NCBI GenBank assembly: GCA_964609695.1
Contig: CAZSSP010000007.1
Coordinates: 1 to 64,000 of the forward strand
Length of the DNA: 64,000 bases
Reading direction: 5' to 3'
Source of the DNA: JAGNHS01 sp964609695
Lineage (GTDB): Bacteria > Bdellovibrionota > UBA2428
The notes below the pieces were generated by a model. It saw nothing but the letters and a program-made list of their open reading frames with translations, was not told the origin of the DNA and made no database searches. This document shows, one piece after another, positions 18,036 through 25,111 of the stretch. Position numbers and translations under genes: made by a program. Position 1 is the stretch's first letter, and each line of letters opens with the position of its first letter.

Positions 18036-18671
18036 ATGAAAAAAATTCGACCCACTCAACATTGCATCACTCTAAAAGACGGTCATCGATTGCCTTTTCA
18101 CAATCCCATCAAAGAACGTAGAGAACTTTCTTTATCTGATTATGTTCCTGAAAATTTTCAAAGCCTTGAAGTTGAAATCGGTTGCGGTAAAGGTGAATTC
18201 ATATCTCGTCGTGCACTTAAATATCCCGAGCGATTTTTTATTGGTATAGATCGCCGAAAAGATCGACACACACTCACTTATAAGAAATTATTGAGATCGG
18301 ATCAAAAAAATTGGTTGATACTTCACGAAGATGCTCGCTGTTTCTTAGAAAGCTCACTTCCTCAAATCCAAATACTCCACATCTATCATCCCGACCCTTG
18401 GCCCAAGGAAAAGCACCATAAGCATAGGTTTTTCAGAAGCCCAGACGCCCTCAAGTGGGCACAAGCAATTCGTCCGGGTGGAGAACTAAGATTATCGACC
18501 GACCATAGAGAGTATTTTGAAGAGATTTTAAAAATTCTCGAGACTTGGGACTTCCTAGAACAGCAATACGTTTATACAAAACGCAGCGGCGAACCCATGA
18601 CTCATTTTGAAGGCATTTTTCTCAAGAAAAACGAGCCCGTATACAAAGCCATTTATTATAGAAAAAAGTAA
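18036..18671 (+). CDS. trmB: tRNA (guanine-N7)-methyltransferase
   Basis: This 211-residue SAM-dependent enzyme forms N7-methylguanosine at position 46 of tRNA. Motif I is VEIGCGKGEFISRRAL (about residues 47-62), GIDRRKDR follows as the acidic SAM contact, and the family-specific HIYHPDPWPKEKHHKHRFF lies near 116-134. A perfect 12-bp stem-loop follows the stop codon. It is probably transcribed with the upstream SDR-like gene. Confidence 0.95.
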   Translation: MKKIRPTQHCITLKDGHRLPFHNPIKERRELSLSDYVPENFQSLEVEIGCGKGEFISRRALKYPERFFIGIDRRKDRHTLTYKKLLRSDQKNWLILHEDARCFLESSLPQIQILHIYHPDPWPKEKHHKHRFFRSPDALKWAQAIRPGGELRLSTDHREYFEEILKILETWDFLEQQYVYTKRSGEPMTHFEGIFLKKNEPVYKAIYYRKK

Positions 18672-18684
18672 ATGATGATACTTA

Positions 18685-18717
18685 AAAGTCTTAGTAATTG
18701 TTGACTACTAAGACTTT
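18685..18717. terminator. Bidirectional stem-loop terminator
   Basis: AAAGTCTTAGTA (18685-18696) and TACTAAGACTTT (18706-18717) form a perfect 12-bp stem with a nine-base loop. It sits between the convergent stops of trmB (+) and the gene ending at 18734 (-). The A- and T-rich stem ends can serve termination in both directions. Confidence 0.8.
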
Positions 18718-18733
18718 ATTAATTGAGTAAATT

Positions 18734-19447
18734 TTAGTCTCTAATTTTCTTAAAAAAGTAACAATAATTCACAGGGCCAATATCGTGTTTAATAACTTTT
18801 CCTAAAGCTTCTGAATAAAGTGAGTTATTTTTAATTAAATTGGTTCCTTGAATCACAATATATTCGCCATTTTTTTTAACTTTATACAAAACATCAAGGC
18901 GCCCATTTTTTTCAACATCCAGGCTCCATTGTATTGGTTCCTGAATATCTACGCTTTTGACGGATGAAGTATTGCCACTACTTATCGCAGTATTAATTAT
19001 AGAGTTAAAATTTTCGGAATCTGCATTACCATCATAATGATCAAAATAGTGAGCCGGTAAAGCTTTATACTCAGAATCAAAATGAACCCCAACGATTATA
19101 TAATTTAATTCTGGACTGGGAAAAGCCGGCCCTTCATCGTTTCCAGTTTTGACTACTGTTTTCGCCATTAATGCATTGGTAGCTTTATTTTGAGCTTCGA
19201 CACTAAAACATCGTCCCGAATGCCAACCTTGGATTTCATCAATCGAAACAAGTTCACCTTGCTCATACATCTGAGCAAGACTCGCAAATCTGGATTCTGG
19301 ATCTAATTTAGGTGCTTGATTATTCTCACTACTCGGTGAGTACTGTTTATTGACTTTTGTTGATTGTAAAACACTTAATTCGGAATGAGCCGGATTAATA
19401 ATGGCTAAAGCTATCAAAAAAATAACTACTGATTTTAAAATTTGCAC
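18734..19447 (-). CDS. Secreted protein of unknown function
   Basis: A 237-residue protein with a signal peptide (about 1-22, ending near PAHS). The mature protein is mixed and has no family I recognise. The reading frame opens 15 bases earlier at a TTG, but GGGAGG lies six bases before the GTG at 19447, so I place the start there. It converges on trmB through a shared stem-loop terminator. Confidence 0.65.
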   Translation of the reverse strand: MQILKSVVIFLIALAIINPAHSELSVLQSTKVNKQYSPSSENNQAPKLDPESRFASLAQMYEQGELVSIDEIQGWHSGRCFSVEAQNKATNALMAKTVVKTGNDEGPAFPSPELNYIIVGVHFDSEYKALPAHYFDHYDGNADSENFNSIINTAISSGNTSSVKSVDIQEPIQWSLDVEKNGRLDVLYKVKKNGEYIVIQGTNLIKNNSLYSEALGKVIKHDIGPVNYCYFFKKIRD

Positions 19448-19584
19448 TGAAATTCCTCCCAAATCGGCATAATGCCAAGTTCAAAAAGAAATTATCAATC
19501 TAGTATTGAAGTGTACAGTAACAATACAAAATTTAGCGCAATATTTTACCTATCCATGCCGCACATAAGAATTATGGGTCAAAC

Positions 19585-20388
19585 TTAAAGTAAAAAGTAA
19601 GCCAGAACTATTCCAACTAAAATTCGATACCAACCAAATATTTCGAGTGAATTGCGTTTCACAAAACCTAAGAACCAATGAATCACCAAGAGAGCAAATA
19701 CAAATGAAACCAGCGAACCCAAAGCTATAAGTTTCATTTTTTCAGAGTCACTAAATAATTCCGGACCCATTTTGCGTAAATCCCAAAGGGTGGCGGCCAA
19801 CAAAGTGGGAATAGCAAGCATGAACGAAAACTCTGCCGAAGCTTCGGTATTGAGTCCACGCAAACGAGCCCCCAACAATGTTGTCATAGCACGAGAAGTT
19901 CCCGGCCAAAGACTCAAACACTGATAAAGCCCCACACAAAGTGCATCAGAAAAACTCATCGACTCAAGATTTTTGGAGGATTTTTTATTCTTTAAATATT
20001 TTTCAAAAAGAATAATCGCAAGACCACCCACGATTAGAGCACCGACAACAGGCAGAGGACCGAATAAAAATTCTTTTATCTTTTTATGAAAGAGCAGGCC
20101 CACAAAAGCTGAAGGTAAAAAAGCGACTAATACATTTATAAAAAATTGTTTAGAATTCTGATTTCCTTTAAAAAACTTCTGAAGTTTTTCAATTAAACTT
20201 TTGCGATAATAGAAAATGACAGCCAAAACTGTTCCGCCCTGAATAACAACTTCGAAGGCTTTATTAAAATCGGAGTTTTCTAATCCCAAAAAATGTGAGG
20301 CTAATATTAAGTGGCCTGTTGAAGAAACAGGCAAAAACTCTGTAAGTGCTTCAACGATTCCTAAAATAATAGAATGAAAATACGTCAT
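19585..20388 (-). CDS. uppP: Undecaprenyl-diphosphatase (BacA/UppP)
   Basis: This 267-residue polytopic membrane enzyme dephosphorylates undecaprenyl diphosphate to recycle the lipid carrier for peptidoglycan and other surface polymers. Signatures are GIVEALTEFLPVSSTGHL (about residues 10-27) and the phosphatase loop PGTSRAMTTLLGARLRG (about 162-178). Length is normal. Its promoter ends six bases before the ATG and no Shine-Dalgarno is present, so the mRNA is predicted to be leaderless. Confidence 0.96.
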   Translation of the reverse strand: MTYFHSIILGIVEALTEFLPVSSTGHLILASHFLGLENSDFNKAFEVVIQGGTVLAVIFYYRKSLIEKLQKFFKGNQNSKQFFINVLVAFLPSAFVGLLFHKKIKEFLFGPLPVVGALIVGGLAIILFEKYLKNKKSSKNLESMSFSDALCVGLYQCLSLWPGTSRAMTTLLGARLRGLNTEASAEFSFMLAIPTLLAATLWDLRKMGPELFSDSEKMKLIALGSLVSFVFALLVIHWFLGFVKRNSLEIFGWYRILVGIVLAYFLL

Positions 20389-20394
20389 AGAATG

Positions 20395-20422
20395 ATTCTA
20401 ACCGCGCCAGCAAAGATTTCAA
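20395..20422 (-). promoter_or_regulatory. Sigma-70-type promoter of uppP, predicted leaderless
   Basis: On the minus strand, TTGAAA (20422-20417) and TAGAAT (20400-20395) are separated by 16 bases. Each matches consensus at five of six positions. Six bases (CATTCT) separate the -10 box from the ATG, so the A of ATG is at or next to +1. Confidence 0.7.
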
Positions 20423-20488
20423 AATTTCAGGGAATCAAACGACGTTTTTAAAAAGAAGAAGGTTTAGCGATAATCTTAAATAATTTTA

Positions 20489-20665
20489 TTAAGATTTAAT
20501 TTTATCTGCACTGATAGCGCGACCATACTTCATCGCAGGAATGGGTCCGCTAAGAGGAACAGCAATTGTAGTTCCTTTGTTTTCGCGAACGCGCTTAGAA
20601 GAAGCGCCAAGAGTTTTGAGCTTACGTGCTCTTTTGATTGAAGTGCGATGCCATGGAAAAGCCAT
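20489..20665 (-). CDS. Small basic protein, 58 residues, unknown
   Basis: A short open reading frame fills the gap between uppP and the next gene. It starts MAFPWHRTSIKRARKLKT and ends GRAISADKIKS. It has 14 Lys/Arg against two Asp/Glu, all but four of the basic residues being in the first 30 positions, which suggests nucleic-acid or ribosome binding. The second half contains a Gly/Pro turn (VPLSGPIPAMKYG). I do not recognise it, and it is not bL32, bL33 or another small ribosomal protein I know. No Shine-Dalgarno precedes the ATG. A -35-like TTGACT lies at 20700-20695, compatible with a leaderless start. Confidence 0.6.
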   Translation of the reverse strand: MAFPWHRTSIKRARKLKTLGASSKRVRENKGTTIAVPLSGPIPAMKYGRAISADKIKS

Positions 20666-20680
20666 GGGGAATAACTAAAA

Positions 20681-20707
20681 CAGGGCGCGACAAGAGTCAA
20701 CGCCCTG
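20681..20707 (-). terminator. Stem-loop terminator with an embedded -35 element
   Basis: CAGGGCG (20681-20687) and CGCCCTG (20701-20707) pair perfectly around a 13-base loop. On the minus strand TTTTAG follows, so it should terminate the upstream gene (20736-21347). The loop holds TTGACT (20700-20695). A weak TAGTTA lies 17 bases downstream (20677-20672), ending six bases before the 58-residue gene, so terminator and promoter appear to overlap. Confidence 0.6.
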
Positions 20708-20735
20708 TAAATGCTTAAATGAAAGCTTTTTAGTT

Positions 20736-21347
20736 TTAATGACCGCCAGAGGGATCCACCAAACGAGCCTTTAAAAATCCCACAACGACTGAATCGGCTT
20801 CTACGTCTCTCTGAACAAAAACTCTAATTTCTTGGCCGTCCCAGATCGTAAGTGATTGATTACTTTGAACATTATAGAAGTTTGGCTTAATATAAACGCG
20901 CCCATGATCGTCGCGAAGCTCTTCGCCCCCCGGCAGCACAGAACGAAGAGAGAAGATCATATTCACATCAATCGTATAGCCATCTGCTCCTATAATAGGC
21001 TCAGCTTCGAAGACATTTCCTACTTCTATAGACTGATAAACCGCCTCACCTCTCTCGATACTATCAACATATCGAAAATCTTCAGTAGACTTAACAGACA
21101 CTCTCACTCCACTTTTACCTAAACTCTCGGTTACAACTTTGAGCTCAGCAAAGCCTCTTCTGACGAGATCCATCAGGGTCTCTTTTAGCTTTCCCTCGTT
21201 TTGATTGATGATATCAACGTAAGTCGCCTTTTTAACTTTAATGAGATCTAAATGTAATTGAACTTGTATTGGTGAACTCCCAGCATTAGCCGACGCCATT
21301 CCACCCAATAAAAACAAGGAACCTAATATACGTGTGAATTTTTTCAT
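20736..21347 (-). CDS. Secreted protein downstream of CpaF-type ATPase
   Basis: A 203-residue protein with a clear signal peptide (about 1-22, ASANA-GSS). The mature part is predicted beta-rich, with segments such as DGQEIRVFVQRDVEADSVVVGFLKARL. I see some resemblance in style to secretin or pilus-assembly beta domains but no diagnostic motif, so the family is unassigned. GGAGG five bases before the ATG at 21347 fixes the start. It lies 62 bases after the CpaF-like gene in the same direction, which suggests a shared secretion-related role. A stem-loop terminator follows. Confidence 0.6.
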   Translation of the reverse strand: MKKFTRILGSLFLLGGMASANAGSSPIQVQLHLDLIKVKKATYVDIINQNEGKLKETLMDLVRRGFAELKVVTESLGKSGVRVSVKSTEDFRYVDSIERGEAVYQSIEVGNVFEAEPIIGADGYTIDVNMIFSLRSVLPGGEELRDDHGRVYIKPNFYNVQSNQSLTIWDGQEIRVFVQRDVEADSVVVGFLKARLVDPSGGH

Positions 21348-21409
21348 CCCCACCTCCAGAAATAACTTTTAACAGGAGAGGCAGGACAACTTCAAGAGGG
21401 CCTAGAGAG

Positions 21410-22534
21410 CTATTTTTTTCGAATGGCTGCTTTTATGGAATATTGGTTGTTAAAGAAATCCATCGGGAAATCTACACCATGTCGACTAAAGTCATGCACA
21501 AATCTTGGCACGAAACCCAGAGAGTAAAAGCCTTTTGAAGGATCCCAAGCAAAAATTCCCTGTGTAAGAATCACATCTGACTCCATATTGCCGACCTCGA
21601 TAATTTCCGTAACTCGACGACGACCATCGGGTGTTCGCTGCACGTTGACGATCACATCAAGGGCACCCGACATGTGCTCACGAATAACTCTCATTGGAAA
21701 ATCAGTGCCAGTCATGAGCACCATGGTTTCAAGTCGCCTTAAAGCTTCTCGACTGGAGTTAGCATGAAGAGTGGTCATACTTCCTTCATGACCCGTGTTC
21801 ATAGCTTGAAGCATATCGAAGGCTTCGGAACCACGACACTCTCCCACTATGATGCGATCTGGTCGCATACGGAGAGCATTAATCACTAAGGTTCGAATAG
21901 AAACACCAGGATCGGTTGGAGTTTGCGGGCGCGCTTCTAAGCGAACTAAATTATCATTACGAATTTTTAATTCCGCCGCATCTTCAATACTCACAACTCG
22001 CTCGTGGGGTGGAATGAATCCACTCAAAACGTTGAGCAAAGTTGTTTTACCGGAGCCCGTTCCACCGCAAATCATAATGTTCAAACGCGCGTTCACACAG
22101 CAACTCAGAAAATAGGCAATTTTTTCATCAAACATACCGCTTGCGATCAGCTGCTCATGATTGATGGAATAGGGTGAAAATTTTCGAATAGTCACCGAGG
22201 GACCATCAACGGCTACGGGCGGAATCACTATATTCACACGCGAGCCATCGGGAAGTCGCGCATCTAAACAAGGTGATTTTGGAGACAGTTCACGCCCCAC
22301 ATAGTCTGCAATACTCTTGAGCACTTGATAGAGCTCGGCTTCACTTTCAAAACTTAAAGGCGTTTTTTTAATGAGCCCCTTTTGTTCAATGAAAACTTTA
22401 TTGGCCCCATTCACCATGATCTCAGTAACACTGGGGTCGTCAAGCAATGGAATTAATGGGCCAAAATGACTTTGCCACTGTGAATCTTTTACTTTACTGA
22501 CGGCCCATTGAGACATGTTCATCTTTTCGGCCAT
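21410..22534 (-). CDS. cpaF: CpaF/TadA-type secretion ATPase
   Basis: This 374-residue hexameric AAA-like ATPase of the type II/IV secretion superfamily powers Tad (Flp) pilus assembly in characterised systems. It has Walker A GGTGSGKTT at 157-165, the acidic box VSIEDAAEL, the His-containing TLHANSSREALRRLE, and Walker B-like residues in RMRPDRIIVGECRG. The N-terminal part (SVTEIMVNGANKVFIE) is the typical CpaF N2 region. No TadB/TadC, RcpA secretin or pilin gene is next to it, so it is an orphan here. The palindromic element ends 35 bases upstream, so its promoter lies in or near that element. Confidence 0.9.
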   Translation of the reverse strand: MAEKMNMSQWAVSKVKDSQWQSHFGPLIPLLDDPSVTEIMVNGANKVFIEQKGLIKKTPLSFESEAELYQVLKSIADYVGRELSPKSPCLDARLPDGSRVNIVIPPVAVDGPSVTIRKFSPYSINHEQLIASGMFDEKIAYFLSCCVNARLNIMICGGTGSGKTTLLNVLSGFIPPHERVVSIEDAAELKIRNDNLVRLEARPQTPTDPGVSIRTLVINALRMRPDRIIVGECRGSEAFDMLQAMNTGHEGSMTTLHANSSREALRRLETMVLMTGTDFPMRVIREHMSGALDVIVNVQRTPDGRRRVTEIIEVGNMESDVILTQGIFAWDPSKGFYSLGFVPRFVHDFSRHGVDFPMDFFNNQYSIKAAIRKK

Positions 22535-22568
22535 GCAAGGACTGGGCTAAAGCTTTTCGCAATTTTTT

Positions 22569-22758
22569 TATTGTGCGCTAATAAACGGGCCTGCAATATT
22601 ATAAATAAAAGTTATTAAGATCTTTAAATTCAATAACTAGAGCATCTTGGGGTGAGCGATGGGGCAAAGCCCCGAGCTTCAGGGGTCGCCCAAGCCGCTC
22701 TAGTTATTGAGTTTAAAGATCTAAATAGATTTGCAGGCCCGTTTCTTAGCGCACAATA
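22569..22758. repeat. 190-bp palindromic element, copy 1
   Basis: Outer arms 22569-22596 and 22731-22758 (28 bases, one mismatch) begin and end TATTGTGCGCTAA / TTAGCGCACAATA. Inner arms 22618-22643 and 22697-22722 (26 bases) pair with one T-G mismatch, which would be a U-G wobble in plus-strand RNA. A 53-base core holds a small hairpin GGGGC-AAA-GCCCC (22661-22673) and pairing CTTGGG/CCCAAG. AT-rich unpaired segments (21 and 8 bases) separate the arms. It lies four bases after the stop codon of the interrupted gene and 34 bases before cpaF. Copy 2 is at 47442-47631 in the same orientation. Confidence 0.93.
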
Positions 22759-22762
22759 GAAT

Positions 22763-23809
22763 TTAGCGGGTGGAGGGGATTGGAAGCCAGGCGGGTTGAA
22801 GTTCTTTGAGCTCTTCTTTTTCTTCCTTGCGTTTACGTTTGCGAGGATAGTTTTTTGTAGGATCATCTGATGATCCACGAGTAAAAATTAAAAGCTCAGG
22901 TATAAACTTTCCATGATATGCTTCAGGATCAGATTCGGTGGCTTCTCTAAAATGAAGCATTATATCGACACCCATCCACACAAAAGAAACGTGTCGTCCG
23001 TGTTCGTCGAGCAAAGGGACATATAAATTATCTGAATAATAAGACCAATGTGAATTAGCTTTTTCAATATCATGAGTTTTAAGCTCTCTTAAAATTAAAT
23101 CTCTAAACATTGAAAAACTAGGGATGAGCGAATGCATTAACAAATGAGAAACAGCGGCCCATATATTGGCGGCAAAAGCTAAACACATACCCGCTCCAAA
23201 ACCACTAAAACTTTGAGAGGCTAAACCGGCAAATCACCCCAAAAAAAGTCCCGTCTTCACTCCTGAACGAGTTGCAGAAATCATTGTAAGAGGTAGCTGA
23301 ATTTTTCTAAAATAAGTCCAAGGAGAAATAGGATCATTGTTAAGCGCTTTTATAGCCTCTAAAATATTTTCATTCCCAACAATTCTAATTCCAAAACTAA
23401 CATTCTTTCCTTCTTCGTCAGTACCGCCAGCACTATCGCCCAAGTTGAGCTCTAAGCCGCGAATTCGAGCCGCCAAAGCGGCCATGTGTTTTTTATTTTT
23501 TTCATGTGCCGAATGAGAATGCACCACGTGAATACTTGGAATGATGGAATTATCAAAACCCAATCTACTTTGTCGAAAATTCCTGAGTTCAGTCAAAGCC
23601 TCTAAAGTAACCTTACGTCGTTCGGTTTCAATAGCTCCCGAACCTTCAACAGTTAAGGTGAGTGCGGCCTCGCAAATTGGATAACCAAACTGTCGCCATC
23701 GCTCAGGCTTGTATTGTTTTTCTGTTTCATCTGCAAAAACTCTTAGGGGATTGAAAAGAGACAAAGACAAAAGTGAGTATCGAAAGAAACTCGAAAAACG
23801 CATGGCCAA
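22763..23809 (-). pseudogene. Secreted/membrane protein gene interrupted by an in-frame TGA
   Basis: One continuous frame of 348 codons is broken by a TGA at 23236-23234. The upstream part (23234-23809, 191 residues) has a signal peptide (about 3-26) and a soluble domain. The downstream part (22763-23233, 156 residues) continues a hydrophobic segment directly from the TGA (FAGLASQSFSGFGAGM) and ends in a Lys/Glu-rich tail. The hydrophobic context fits a lost tryptophan codon (TGG to TGA). Other genes here use TGA as an ordinary stop. The options are a recent nonsense mutation, a sequencing error or readthrough. The family is unknown. It follows cinA by 18 bases, and the palindromic element starts four bases after its final stop. 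The start is TTG 23809 or ATG 23803. Confidence 0.65.
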
Positions 23810-23827
23810 GCTATAGACTTAATTATG

Positions 23828-25111
23828 CTAAGCGTCAATTAACTTCAGGGCTAAGGTTAAGGATTTTTGGGAGAAATAGAGCTTATTTTGCAATCGCTCA
23901 AAAGTTACAGGTGTTTGAACTTTATGAGTCTCCACAATCACTGAAGATTGCTTTCTTCCAAAGGCTAATCCTACATGGCACAAACCCACAGGTTTCTCAG
24001 AAGTCCCCCCATTAGGTCCAGCTATTCCCGTTGTTGATATCACTAAAATACTAGATTCAGGAAATTGAACTTTAAGTTTTTCATAACCCTTTAAAGCCAT
24101 TTCTCTTGCACATTCTTCAGAAACAGCCCCATGAGATTTCAAAATCTCAGCGCTCACACCTAAACTCAATTTCATAGCATTATCGTAAGTGACCCACGAA
24201 CCCATAAGAACTTCTGAAGCCCCGGAGATATCACTGATTCGACTAGAATTGAGTCCCCCTGTACAAGACTCAACAAAAGCTAAAATAATATTTTTGCTTT
24301 TTAATTTTTCAAAAAAAAGTTCTGGGAGCTCAGAGGGATTTTCTCCGTGAGTGTAGGTTGAGGGGGCTAAAATTTCAGTGATCTCTTTTTTTAAACTTTC
24401 AAAACTTTGAATTTTTTCTGGAGAATCTAAATTTCCAAAAAGTGAAATGTAATTTTCAGGAAATTTTGTTCGAAACGCTAATTCAAAATCTTTAGGCAAC
24501 TTTGAAATTAACTCTTTGAGATCCATTTGAAGCGCGCTTTCGGCCGTAAATTGAGTCACCCAATGATAATGTCGATAGTCATCATTTCTAGGTATCTGAG
24601 ACTGAATTTTTTCTTCATAAATTCCCTGAAGTTCTCTAGGAACACCTGGGAGAAAAAACCATTGGCGAGTGCGCTCTTTAAAGGTAAATGCGGGTGCTGT
24701 TCCAAAGTTATTGGCGATAACCTCAACTCCTTGAGGCAAAATAGCTTGCTTTAACTGGGCTTCATTAACTGGGCGCTTTCTCTTTTCAAGCCAAGCTCTC
24801 ACCATAATTTCGGCTTCAGCATTGAGCACGGGCTCAGAGTGCTGAAATTTGGCAAAGGCCTCAGACGTTAAATCATCGGACGTAGGCCCCAAACCACCAC
24901 TGACAAAAATAATATCTGATCTTCGCGAAGCAATTTCAAAAGCCTCAATAATTCTGGAAATCTCATCATCAACTTTTTGGGCATGTCTTAAAACCAATCC
25001 TAAATTTTTTAATTTTTGAGCCAACCAAACGGAATTGGTGTCAATCACTCTACCGTCGAGTATCTCGCGACCTATAGCAATGAACTCTACAATTTTTTGC
25101 GCTGAACTCAT
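23828..25111 (-). CDS. cinA: CinA-family protein (nicotinamide-nucleotide amidase type)
   Basis: This 427-residue CinA has two parts. The N-terminal MoCF-like domain (about 5-170) includes FIAIGREILDGRVIDTNS and the motif FVSGGLGPTSDD. The C-terminal PncC domain (about 265-425) has the amidase signatures FVESCTGGL and STTGIAGPNGGTSEKPVG. In characterised members the C-terminal part deamidates nicotinamide mononucleotide and the N-terminal part is a pyrophosphatase-like domain. Its start overlaps the stop of the NUDIX gene by four bases, which links two nucleotide-salvage or clean-up enzymes in one unit. Confidence 0.94.
   Translation of the reverse strand: MSSAQKIVEFIAIGREILDGRVIDTNSVWLAQKLKNLGLVLRHAQKVDDEISRIIEAFEIASRRSDIIFVSGGLGPTSDDLTSEAFAKFQHSEPVLNAEAEIMVRAWLEKRKRPVNEAQLKQAILPQGVEVIANNFGTAPAFTFKERTRQWFFLPGVPRELQGIYEEKIQSQIPRNDDYRHYHWVTQFTAESALQMDLKELISKLPKDFELAFRTKFPENYISLFGNLDSPEKIQSFESLKKEITEILAPSTYTHGENPSELPELFFEKLKSKNIILAFVESCTGGLNSSRISDISGASEVLMGSWVTYDNAMKLSLGVSAEILKSHGAVSEECAREMALKGYEKLKVQFPESSILVISTTGIAGPNGGTSEKPVGLCHVGLAFGRKQSSVIVETHKVQTPVTFERLQNKLYFSQKSLTLALKLIDA

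Noticed and set aside
22569..22758. Retron ncRNA, group II intron or IS element
   Set aside because: No reverse transcriptase, intron-encoded protein or transposase is near either copy. The length and double-stem plan do not match those families as I know them. A non-autonomous transposon remains possible.
22569..22758. Ordinary intrinsic terminator
   Set aside because: The stems are far longer than needed. No T-run follows on the minus strand; copy 1 is followed by A residues instead.
22630..22878. An 82-codon minus-strand frame running through palindromic copy 1
   Set aside because: It overlaps the element and the 3' end of the interrupted gene in another frame. Its translation is low-complexity read-through of the repeat, and the equivalent frame is not evident in copy 2.
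23234..23236. Selenocysteine insertion at the in-frame TGA
   Set aside because: The surrounding residues look like a membrane segment with a missing tryptophan, not a redox site. I see no selenoprotein-type motif or obvious SECIS hairpin just downstream.
23234..23236. Reassignment of TGA to tryptophan in this genome
   Set aside because: TGA ends many intact genes, including several ATGA-coupled pairs (for example the RluD-like and response regulator genes), and tryptophan is encoded by TGG throughout.
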